From Paracyclopina nana (lineage: Eukaryota; Arthropoda; Copepoda; Cyclopoida; Cyclopettidae): 64,000 nt of DNA. Of this stretch, positions 38,301 through 48,430 are shown one piece after another. Both the position numbers and the translations under genes were made by a program. The notes under the pieces are model-generated. The model had not been told where the DNA came from and did no database searches. It saw only the letters and a program-made list of their open reading frames with translations. Location: positions 15,748,001 through 15,812,000 of the forward strand of contig JAGUCH010000001.1 in the NCBI GenBank assembly GCA_019096065.1, in the 5' to 3' direction. Each line of letters begins with the position of its first letter. The stretch's first letter is position 1.

Positions 38301-41300
38301 TGATGATGTGCAAGATGCACAACAAGTACCAACAATAAGCTCCTGGACTTGCTATGCCAGCTAGCTACCATGTCCATATGGTGGAAAAATGGACCAAAAA
38401 GAGGCGCCATGGCTTTCTAGGCTTCTGAAATCAATTTTGCCTCACCTTTTTTATAAGGGGCATCATAAAAAAGTTGAGAGTGAAAATTGCTGTTTTTACC
38501 ACCGCAATAAAGTCCCACTATACGTAGTATTTGAGCTTGTGGAAAATTGGTGCAAAATACAGAAGAATTAGCATAGATTGAATCTGAGCTCTGCACAAGT
38601 CGCAATTTGTAGCCATTTTGCAGCATGAAGTTTTTTCAGGAGATCTCATATATTGATTTGTCCGAATTCGGATGGAAATGCCAAGTGAGGAGAGTTTTCA
38701 TCCAGAAAAGTTCACATTTGACGATGATATGTTCCCACTATAAACATTTGGGAACAGCAGCAATATTGGTGCCCTTTTACAAAATGTAAAGGTCTAGCTT
38801 CTTCTCCTCTCTGTGCAATCGGAAGAAGCTCCTGTTGATTCATTTGGTGATGCACACTGGGAGAAATGAGGAGAAAACTTTTGCTTGCAAGCAAATAAGG
38901 ATCCAAGTAGGAATATCGCTCTTGAAGCTGGAAGATCATTGAATAACAATTTTCTTTGTTTGCAGCCATCAGATTAGGTAACAAACTAAGCCGAGTTGCA
39001 TGCGCTGCAGATGGCGCTAGTTATGTACGCCTTCAGGATTATAGGATGTGATTTCTTAAAACTCGTTTTAAATCCTTATGCAGCAATGAATGCAAAAAAT
39101 CCCACTGCCAAATCTCACAATATCGACTAAATCTTTTACTTATCTGCCCATGCTTTAACAAAGATAATCAAGCTTTAACTGCAGATGGCTTCACCACGTT
39201 CAGCGCCATCTAGAGTGAATGCAACTCGGCTTAATTTGTTATAGCAGAAAATGTCAACAAACACGCTCAATTGTTAAACAAAGATCAAAAAGCTTCCCGA
39301 GTGATATTCTTCCTCGTCTCCTTCTTGGCTTGTGCAACCCAATTTGATGAGCTTTTACCAACTTTGTCCACAGTGCAATGCGCACACCCCGAAAGTAGTA
39401 GTGAAAATGTCAGCTCCATTTACGTACCAAAAAGCAGAGCTTGCATTAGCAGCTTAAATGGCAAAGATCAAGGTCTGAAGAGGAAGATTTTGGAGGCTCC
39501 CCCGCAAACTTAACTAGTGCGTTGGCCTTTGATATAGATGTTGGCATTTCTCGAGATTTGAATAAACATTCTTACCTGACTATCGCTGAGACTTTCCAGG
39601 GCCTGCATCACACTCTGTTCCGGACGTTGAGCCTGAAAGGAGGAAAAGCTCTCGTCAAAGCAAACTTTGCTGGTAGCATGGTAGAAAAAGTCCACTTTAA
39701 TGCTTTATATGGTTAAGTGGAAAGAGCTTCAAACTTTGACCACTCTCTTCTACCACTGTAGTTTGTGGTAAATGTACGTGGCAAAAAATTCCACACCGAA
39801 TTACATCTGCCAGATGATGCAGTTTTCCTTTCAAAATTGGCCAGGGGAAAAAGAGGCTGGCGGCTGGCTGGTGGGGGAAAAAAGGTAATGATCTTTTCAG
39901 CCGCGTAGCAGTATTGCTTTTTCTTTCCGCAGATGCATGATGGTGAAGCTGTATGTGTACAAAAAGTGGAAGTGATGTCGTCTCTCTGTTTTTTCTACTC
40001 CTTCTGGCTGCTTCGCCAATGTTTTGTTGGTGACCTTTTCGGACTACGGTTGATTGAAAGAACCACGACCAAGAAAAATAAACCTGTCTCGAGAATCACA
40101 AAAGGTCAGACGAAAATTGGGCAGCCAAAGGTGACCAACAAATGATACCAAAGTTGCACAGAATGATGTACTAAAAAATGAAGCTTTTTGAGTCTTTTAT
40201 GGGGGGACCAGCTTCTTTGGAATGGCTTTTTTCATGCTTCCAGGCAAAATGAAGCGCCAGAAAACGGTTGGGTTTTCGGGTATATATTCAGAAAAATTTC
40301 AAGACTATCCCATTATTGACATCGCGGGTAAAGGGCACAGAAGTGACCGCAGATACAAAGATTTTTATCTCTTCGATTCTGGTTAAGCCAGCCACGAAAA
40401 AATACTAGCTAGGGGAAGAATAAAACCAAAAAGTTGGAACATTGAAAAAATTTCAAATGGATGATGATGGATGTGTGAATTGCATGATAGAGAGAGTGAG
40501 CGAGAGTAGCTTTCAGATTGAATTTCAGGCTCCTTTTTTTGCCAGCTAAATATCCAGCCTTGCCATTTTCTTCTTTGTGTGTTGACATTCAGCCTTAATA
40601 GTAGCAGTTCTTTGTTATTAGCTTGGTCTGTGAAACAACTTGTTCCTTCTTCTTAACGTTGCGGGGCCATTGACTTTTTGTCTTTTTTACCTGGCTTGGT
40701 CTACCCTAGTGTAGCACCTAGCAGTAGTCTAGTCTGGCCATGACATTTATCGATTTCAGCCAACCCTACTCAAAAAATACCAACTTCTTCCAGTAGTGAT
40801 GCTTCTTCTTATGCAACAACAGCCAAGAGCATCTGCCAAGCAGGAATTTTTCTTGCTAATTATATGATTTCGGCGAGGAAGAAAAGTCCGCCTATTCCCA
40901 CCATTAATAATACTTCATGCACGTACTGTATAGAACAAATGCTATTTTTTCCATGTGCGAAGCCAAGCCATTTTTTTTCATCATCATACTGAATTAGGCC
41001 ACTACGACCAGGAAAAAAAGGCTTGAAATAAAGCGTGTGAAAATTCTCCTGGGGGTAGGGGAATTAAACAATCTACAGGCTTGTATACTATACTCAAAAT
41101 ATATTCGGCTGCTTTGTAATAATGGAGTCAAAAGGGAAGCTAGCGTCGGTTAAACGGTTGCCATGTTTTTTTCCACTGCTGAATTTTTTTTGGCGGCCAC
41201 CTAAATAATCTCTTGAGCTTGCTCAATTTTCAGGGGGGACACAAAGGCTGGATATTTGGTGATAATCCCATTTTGAAGCTACTCCCCTGGAATATTGTCT

Positions 41301-44300
41301 TTTATGATAGCTGGATATTAGGCTCTGATGTTGAGGTTTGCTAAGTAACAATAATTCGGTTTGATGACTGCATTCATTGGAGAGAAAAAGTTTTATCGCT
41401 CAGGTACTGTAAGGCTTGATATTTTGAGGTTAAACTGTCAATTTTGCCTAAATGAAGGACAGAGCAAAAAATCCCAGATAATAAATCAAGCCCTGATAAC
41501 ATCTGTCCCGGCGAGTAGTAGTAAACTTGTTCAGCTTTTCAACAATGCAAAAGGAAAGGCAAAAAAGTGCATTTTTAATACTTCACAAAGGTACCTCAGC
41601 AAAGACAGCCAAATTTAGAACATAATCATAACCTAAATTGCTCAAACTAAAACAATTTGCTTTTACTAGAGCCAGCCAAGAGTCTCATCGAAAAGTCTCA
41701 GCCAAGAATCTCATCGAAAAGTCTCAGCCAAGAATCTCATCGAAAAGTCTCAGCCAAGAGTCTCAGCCAAGAGTCTCAGCCAAGAGTCTCAGCCAAGAGT
41801 CTCAGCCAAGAGTCTCAGCCAAGAGTCTCATCGAAGAGTCTCATCGAAGAGTCTCAGCCAAGAGTCTCAGCCAAGAGTCTCATCGAAGAGTCTCAGCCAA
41901 GAGTCTCAGCCAAGAGTCTCAGCCAAGAGTCTCATCGAAAAGTCTCAACCAAGAGTCTCAGCCAAGAGTCTCAGCCAAGAGTCTCAGCCAAGAGTCTCAG
42001 CCAAGAGTCTCAGCCAAGAGTCTCAGCCAAGAGTCTCAGCCAAGAGTCTCAGCCAAGAGTCTCAGCCAAGAGTCTCAGCCAAGAGTCTCATCGAAAAGTC
42101 TCAGCCAAGAGTCTCAGCCAAGAGTGTCGGTCAATAAGAGAAATATTGGCATAGTTCTTATAAGAATCTTTATTAAAGGAGGGCCTCAAAAGAAAAAGTC
42201 TTAGTAGGTTCCTTGGGAAGTAGTTTTGGCGAAATTGTTCTCATAAAAAAGTGCCAATTACGAGCTCCAACTATAAGGCTCTGACATTAAAAGCAAACAT
42301 CTCAACTAATGAATCTGAGGAGTACAAAAAGCTCAAATCATACGACTAGAGCGTTGATGAAAAACGATAAAAAACTTTCAGCGATTCTTTTGATATAGAA
42401 GCTGCTATAATGGTGGAGAGAGGTAAAAGCTGTTAACAGAAAATGAAGCAAAAAGTTGTCTTTTTTCCAAGCCAAGCCAAAATTCTCCCATGCACACATA
42501 TAATACACATAGTATAGCATGGCATGGCATCTGGTTGTGCAATGAGCGTTCATTGTGCTTTGTTGATGTTCAAGCTAGAACTGTTCCCTCCCACATCTAT
42601 GTGTGATAATGTATTAGCAACAGCAGAAGTCCAATTTGTTCAGTGCCAGCAAATCAGCTGATGCAGTATGTGGCAGAACAATATTATACTACACTAAAGA
42701 AGAATGTTTTGTCCCAAAAGGCTTCTAAAAATAACTTGTTGTCGGGGTTCAGGTAGATTTTGGTATAGGCAACAGCAGCAGCAGCACAGATTTCAGCTGG
42801 GAGAAACGGCACCGCAGCGATGATACACATGAATCACACTGGGGCTTAATTGAATATAAAAAGGTCAGGGGAGGTCAATAGCAAACTCGTAGCTTTTCTC
42901 AGAATCTTCTGTGGACCTCTTCATCGATTACTAGTGGGTAGTTTTTCATCATAAAATGACCTTCTCTTAATATTTTGGAGAAGTTATACTCGATTTTTAT
43001 TATGTTTTAAGATTGCTTTAAAAATGTCAGATTAGACGAATTTCGCCCACACTTTAAAAAAAATCCATTGCTTTTCAAGGAATTTTTTTTATATTATAAT
43101 ATGACCTCAGTTGGGTTGACAGATTTCACTTAATTTCCTTTATTTTTTAGGGTTGGAAAACTGCCTGGAAATTCAATTGTTTTAAAAGCATTTTTTAGCA
43201 TGTCGAGATCATCATGACGTGGGCTTGCAAGAATGTGCAGCCCACAGTGCTTGCGGAGAGCTGCTGGAGAGAGTCTAACTGTTCTATGGCCAACTACAGC
43301 TATGGCATACTTTAGTGTCCCAGCAATTTTGACACAGTTTCCAATACCGAAATCCATTTGTGGAAAAGCTTCTTCCTCTCCTACTTCTTCTGTTGCCTCA
43401 TTTACATGCCACAACTTTGAACTAACTTTCTGCTGCCATAAACGTCGGTATGAATCAGCATTTGGCAAAAAAAATTCAATATTACTTTGTTGGTGGCTGA
43501 GGAGAAGCCATTTTATTTAATGCACAATCTGACCTATTTTTGAAGTTTCCTTCGATGATTCCATCCTCCTGCTGCTGCCTTTTTTGACACACACACACAC
43601 AGGCAACAAATTCATATCCTGGATGAGTAAACCGATTCAGGTTTGCAAGCCTCTGACTTTTACCAGCAGAAGAAAGTTTTTCCTCGCTCTTCGCATGTGT
43701 TTCTTAAAGTGCCAAAATGAAGCTGTTTGAAATATGGGGCAACCGTTTCCTGAGAGCTCTCGAAGAAGGCAACATATCCAAAATGCTTGACGAGTTGTGC
43801 TAAAAGCTCTGCATTATCTTTGAAAACGACGTTGCAGGCTAGAGATCATGTCCAACGGGTTAAGCCCTCAATGATGCAAATGCTGCGCAACATCATTTAC
43901 TACAAAAACTCTTTTATTATGGAGCACATGGCTAAAAGGCTTTTTTCCATTGAAAACAAAGCAGTATTTCAGTGGTTTGTACAAATTCGAAAAAAGGTTG
44001 AAAAATGAATACTACTGACCCGAGAGGAAATCGAATGTTTGCTTTTTCACACTGACCTGAAAAGGCGGAATTTCGGCGTGTTTTCGCATCTATTCCCAGG
44101 GTGTTTAAAGAGATTTGCAGTCTAGCAAGAATCCTGCTGTTGAGGACGTCGACGGATGCTGCAGCAAGCATTAATAAAAAGGCTCGGCCATTTTGAACCA
44201 TAACAACAACAACAACTACAATTTGGTCACCAGCAAAATAAACGCCCACAAAGTAGCATGGGATATACTGAGTGTCCACCATTATAAAGGATCAGGTTAT

Positions 44301-45574
44301 GTTGATCCATGAACAACATGATTACCATGGCCACCAAAAGTGACCTGAATTTTCTAGCAAGAAAATGGGGAGTTTTTGGCATTTTCGGCCACACAGTGTT
44401 TCACATAGTGTATGACAGTAGACATCTGTGGTGCAGCACAATGGAGAAGATTCAGGTATCATTTGTAGTGTGGCAGATTCAGGATGTTTTGAGGAGGGAG
44501 GGGAAGAAAGTTAGAGAGAAAAGTTTTGTTTTATGTTTATGTAGCAAAAAAGTAGCAAAACTGGTTTGGAATTTGGAGGGACGGTGACCTCAGCATATTG
44601 GATCCTGGCTTTTCTATATTGAAGCAATTGTAAAAAAGTGGCTTACCAGTAATCCGGTCTCAGCTCGAGGCAAAAGCGTGATCCTTGAGCCATCCACGAC
44701 ACAGTTCTCCTCCAAGCTGCCTTCAGACAGTTGACTGGAATCGAAAAGAACACTTTTAGAGCCCAAAATACTTGAAGTAATGGGATATTTAAGAATGTAT
44801 CCAATCATCCTATGATAAATGAAATTGCATGAATGCATGCTCTGGTTTGTTGCTAATTGATTATTCCTCTCTGCTTGAATGCTCAAGTCTCAGAGGTGCT
44901 CCATTTAGGGTTTGCACCAACTCATTTGCATATTACTTTATGACATTATCCATGCTTCGAGGGACTTTACGATCGGAGCTCACTTCATAAAAGCACGACG
45001 GATTCCTCATATCCCATTAAATAAACTTCGGTGCATTTGGCTTGCACCCGAGTGGTAACTTGAGATGACAATTCGACCATATATAGAACATTTCAATTTA
45101 ACTTTGTGAATAAAGACAAAGTGCCTTAAAGCTGCGTCAGTTTACCACCAAAAGCATACAATTTCACCTACGCAAATCACACAAAAAACATTAGTGCAAT
45201 AATAGCTTTTTTAGCTCCTAGCGGTTACGTCATGAGTTTCACCCAAGTTTAACAAAATATCAAGTGACGCGTTGGTATAATACATACGTCAAAACAACCT
45301 TAGCACAAATCCTGACGAGCTTTAACCCAGATTTCACCGAACCACGTGGGCAGCTCACTGCCTAAAAAATTCACCTCTTTAATCTCAGCTCATACCTGTC
45401 TCTGTACAGCAAGCAGATGCGGTCCTTCAGCACTTTGAGCTTTTTGGCCACGGCCTTTTTCAGCTCGTCCACTGAATCTTTGGGTGACACTTTAACGCTG
45501 AATGGCCCCCCTGTGAACGGGGCAACCATGACGGCAATCTTGTCATCGAAAACCTGCTGAGTCTGCTCAGCCAT
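23335..45574 (-). CDS. MIDN: Midnolin / stuxnet, Ubl-containing proteasome-targeting protein
   Basis: In mammals midnolin carries short-lived nuclear proteins to the proteasome without ubiquitination; the Drosophila orthologue is stuxnet. Coding exons: 45396-45574, 44647-44734, 39576-39632, 27459-27851, 24535-24814, 23935-24180 and 23335-23747, giving 551 aa with all phases consistent. The N-terminal ubiquitin-like domain spans the first two exons ([38 protein letters not shown]). Next come [17 protein letters not shown] and [19 protein letters not shown], nearly identical to human midnolin; then a His/Ser-rich segment; then [20 protein letters not shown] joined to [20 protein letters not shown], the Catch-domain region. 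A basic C-terminal helix ([15 protein letters not shown]) precedes an Asn/Ser tail. Human midnolin is 468 aa; the extra length is low-complexity Ser, Gln and Ala runs. The start (CAACATGG) fits Kozak. An in-frame upstream extension lacks an ATG. Confidence 0.93.
35291..35316. repeat. (CAG)n microsatellite
   Basis: About eight uninterrupted CAG units in midnolin intron 3. No transcript evidence links it to a coding exon, and the plus-strand poly-Ser frame across it has no splice context. Confidence 0.85.
38981..39239. mobile_element. TA-flanked MITE with ~22-bp TIRs
   Basis: The left end ACAAACTAAGCCGAGTTGCA and the right end (reverse complement ACAAATTAAGCCGAGTTGCA) differ at one base in 20. 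The similarity continues into GATGGCGCTA/GATGGCGCTG further in. Both ends abut TA dinucleotides (38979-38980 and 39240-39241), as expected for a Tc1/mariner-type target duplication. It is 259 bp, non-coding, inside midnolin intron 3. Confidence 0.8.
41671..42132. repeat. 13-bp minisatellite (about 35 units) in midnolin intron 2
   Basis: Head-to-tail units of GAGTCTCAGCCAA, interspersed with the variants GAGTCTCATCGAA and AAGTCTCATCGAA. The two variant types alternate irregularly, with the pure CAGCC type dominating 41950-42090. Because 13 is not a multiple of 3 and no stop arises, the plus strand stays open in all frames and gives apparent Ser/Gln/Arg-rich proteins. The array lies wholly within midnolin intron 2 (39633-44646). 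Confidence 0.95.
43130..43468 (-). other. 112-codon ORF inside midnolin intron 2, unassigned
   Basis: A minus-strand frame with balanced amino-acid use, unlike the surrounding AT-rich frames: [18 protein letters not shown], then [20 protein letters not shown], then [19 protein letters not shown], ending KNKGN and a stop at 43130. A possible acceptor (GGCAGCAG) sits just after the Met. I do not recognise the family. It may be a nested gene, a terminal exon, or a captured or retrocopied fragment. Same strand as midnolin. Confidence 0.3.
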
Positions 45575-46024
45575 GTTGCACACTGAATCACGAACTGAGG
45601 AGGCCTGGAAAAGGGTCGAGGCCAACTGTTGAGGCCACTCTGAGCTTCGTGCACAACAGCAACTGCTCAGCACCTCGGTCACAACTCAACTGCTGCAAGA
45701 AGAAATGTGAGCATGTAGCTAGCAAGCAAGCGCTGCTTTGTGGAACAACACTACTGCTATGTAGCGCGCACCACCGCGTGCTGCTGCTGCTGGGAGCAGC
45801 GCAAGCGCAAACGCAAGCCGACAATCACATAGACATTTTGTGGGCTTATACGCTTTTGCTCCCTTTTCGACCTATTCTTCACCCTCAGGAAAAAGTATAT
45901 ATATGTAGTGTCATTAACAGCTCAATTGCTCAGCATGGTTTCCGCGAGGATAATTATTTAATTGGCTTCTGCATTAATTAATACAGATTAATACAGATTT
46001 TGGTTTTTTCATGTCATTGAGAGC
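45575..46024. other. Midnolin 5' flank
   Basis: GC-richer than its surroundings up to about 45850, with in-frame codons upstream of the midnolin ATG but no ATG of their own, and a possible 5'-UTR acceptor (GCCTCCTCAG) just above 45596. It is the likely promoter and leader region. I see no other gene before the transposon at 46030. Confidence 0.45.
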
Positions 46025-46633
46025 CAAGGCACAGTGGGTCAAAAAGCCATTTTCACGCGCACGAGAAAATCCACCAAATCGCCCGAATTCTCATTTAACC
46101 ACCAATTTTCAAATTCTAATTGGGTTGACTTCTAGGCAATGAAAAGAGCCAAAAATGGTTTAAATTGACAGATACATATTCAAATTTGACTTCGAAATCA
46201 AACTTTGCTTGAAAAAGAGTTCAGCAAGAAAAATGGTAGAATACCCCACTTGACCAATTTGAAAAATCTAGATGCAATATCTGGGCAGATTACTATGTAC
46301 TCTGGAAGTTTCACGAAATCATCGAAAAAGTGCAGCACTATCTTGGCAGATTTTTCATCGATACCAAAAGTAGATGACGTCATCAACTACGTTATTGGTT
46401 GATGATAAATCTGGCCAGATCATGTACTTTATTTCAACAAAAATCTAGCTTACTCATGCCGACCCAAAAAATGGCAAAGCTAGCTACTTTTCATCTACAT
46501 TTCACATACATGTTAGTTTTAAAAGACTGTTTGACAAATCATAAGCTGATGCCAACAGCCAATCATTGCACAGAGTTTACGCGGAATCTAACCGTCGGGC
46601 GAGAGCATTCGTGCCATAAATCACTTCGAGCTC

Positions 46634-47201
46634 CAGTGTTGCCAACGGTGGTCGGAAACGACCAATGTGGTCGTTTTTGAGTTAATTTAGTCGGAAAATT
46701 TTTTGGTGGTCGGTGGTCGCAAAAGTGGTCGTTTTCGAAAGTGCTAAAAAATACGGAAAAATAGCTTAATTTTGCCATTTTTTCAAAAAATACGGAATTT
46801 TTTTAGATCTGCATTGATGAATTTGACGTTGGCCATGAACTCAAATCCAAAAATTGGCAAAAATATTTGAAAATAGTATGAACACGAAATTCTTTTTTTT
46901 ACATGAGGGAACAGCCAGTTTGTGGAACAAAGCTCCGCCCATGAAGTGGCTTTTTGAAAAAAGTCATTTTTATGCAAATATGTTTGTATTTTTTTGTTTT
47001 GGATCACTATTCAGGCCTCCAAACACAAAACAGAAAGCTAGAAAGCCAATTTTGGGCCTAAAAATGCACCTTTTTTGCTGTTTTTTGGCTACTGGTCGCA
47101 AAATTGGTCGTTTTTGGATTCATCAAAAAATTGTGGTCGCAAAAGTGGTCGTTTTTGCGAAAAAAAGTGGTCGGAAGCCAAAAAATCCGTTGGCAACACT
47201 G
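46634..47201. mobile_element. hAT-type MITE nested in the Transib-like element
   Basis: Perfect 15-bp terminal inverted repeats, CAGTGTTGCCAACGG at the left and its reverse complement at the right, flanked by identical 8-bp duplications TCGAGCTC (46626-46633 and 47202-47209). The 8-bp duplication and CA...TG ends fit the hAT superfamily. The 568-bp interior repeats a GTGGTCG(C/T) word near both ends, has no transposase frame and is AT-rich. Confidence 0.88.
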
Positions 47202-47203
47202 TC

Positions 47204-47722
47204 GAGCTCGGCGCTGCTGAAATCAACTCGGAGCCGGCGATTTTGAACTACGGGAAAGACAAGCTCAGGGGCCTTGGACTTTGGCAAAAACTCAGGCTTG
47301 GCTTGGAGACTACGAGCTCGGCGCTGCCAAAATCGACTCGGGAGCCGGCCAATTTTGGATGGGAATGCAAGTTTGGATTCGAATAAGACAAGCTCAGGGG
47401 CCATGATGGACTTTGGCAAAAACTCAGGCTTGGAGACTACGAGCTTGGCGCTGCCGAAATCGACTCGGGAGCCGGCCAATTTTGGACGGGAATGCAAGTT
47501 TGGACTCGAATAAGACAAGCTCAGGGGCCATGGACTTTGGCAAAAACTCAGGCTTGGAGACTACGAGCTTGGCGCTGCCGAAATCGACTCGGGAGCTGGC
47601 CAATTTTGGACGGGAATGCAAGTTTGGACTCGAATAAGACAAGCTCAGGGGCCATGGACTTGGGCAAAAACTCAGGCTTGGCTTGGAGACTACGAGCTTG
47701 GCGCTGCCGAAATTTACTCGAC
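47204..47722. repeat. ~125-bp tandem repeat array (4 copies plus partial)
   Basis: Units begin with GAGCT(C/T)GGCGCTGCC at about 47204, 47314, 47441, 47565 and 47694 (the last partial), giving steps of 110, 127, 124 and 129 bp. Each contains GCAAGTTTGGACTCGAATAA and GACAAGCTCAGGGGCCATGG. The array is GC-richer than its surroundings and starts immediately at the MITE target duplication, within the Transib-like element. Open frames across it are periodic artefacts. Confidence 0.9.
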
Positions 47723-48430
47723 GATTATTTAAAGTGCAGAATTGCAACTAACAATGACAAATTCAATATGAAATAAATTTTACAGTAAAACATGTCCGTT
47801 TCAATTATATTGCCATATCGAGGTTGCTACTAGGCCGCGAGGTCAAAAAGGATCAGCATTTGAAGGTATCAAATTCTTAAAAAATTTCTCCATTAACTCG
47901 AGACGTAAAGCATTAAAAAAGTTTGAATCGATCGCTTCAATTATTGTTCGTTCTGATACGGTACAATACCGGTGTTTTTTTGCAACATTTTATGTACAAA
48001 TAATGTATTTAAAAAGTAGTAGAAATGTAGTAAAAACAGCTGACATCAACATTTCTTTCTAACATTTCAGCGGCATTTTTATACCATAGGAGCCGATATT
48101 TTTTGAGATAATGGAGTAAATTAATGTCCATGTTTTCTGTGCGACAGCTGCAATTCTCACTCAAATTGGTCAAGTGGGGTAGCCATTTTTGGCCATTTTT
48201 TGGGCATCCATAACTTTTGATTGGAATCGAATTGAATTGTTCTTTTATGACAGAGAGGTCAATCAGACCCCATTTAAGGATTATTCATCAAAATTGGCTG
48301 CGGAAATTTGCGGACTTGGGAGCCCAGAATGTTAGTTTTTAGCTTACGGCCCTATGAAAATTGACTCCTACGATTTCGCGAGTTTTTTTCCCGTGCGCGT
48401 CCAGAAGGCATTTTGAGCCACTGTGCAAGG

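Larger units (their letters stand above)
27852..39575 (-). other. 11.7-kb midnolin intron 3
   Basis: This intron lies between the [17 protein letters not shown] exon (donor GTAAGA) and the exon starting [10 protein letters not shown] (acceptor TCTTCCAG). It is AT-rich and has no convincing nested gene. It contains a TA-flanked MITE (38981-39239) and a (CAG)n run near 35291-35316. Open frames at 28066-28443 (minus), 29506-29883 (minus) and 35987-36355 (minus) have no recognisable motif. Confidence 0.7.
46030..48425. mobile_element. Transib-like non-autonomous DNA transposon (2396 bp)
   Basis: The ends are CACAGTGGGTCAAAAAGCC (left) and, read inward from the right, CACAGTGGCTCAAAATGCC. The match resumes in register as ACGCGCACG(A/G)GAAAA about 25 bases in, so the terminal inverted repeats extend about 40 bp. 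Both ends are flanked by the same five bases, CAAGG (46025-46029 and 48426-48430). A 5-bp target duplication with CAC...GTG ends is the Transib signature, and the first seven bases equal the V(D)J recombination heptamer CACAGTG. No nonamer-like word stands out at 12 or 23 bp, and no transposase frame was recognised inside. It carries a nested hAT MITE and a tandem array. Confidence 0.75.

Noticed and set aside
41671..42132. Possible CRISPR array
   Set aside because: Units are contiguous 13-mers without unique spacers, and the genome is eukaryotic.
41638..42204. Long Ser/Gln/Arg-rich proteins on the plus strand (188 and 165 codons)
   Set aside because: They are translations of a 13-bp minisatellite in different frames, inside a midnolin intron, with no splice context.
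47075..47776. Several overlapping ORFs on both strands
   Set aside because: They follow the ~125-bp tandem repeat and keep changing frame; periodicity, not coding selection.
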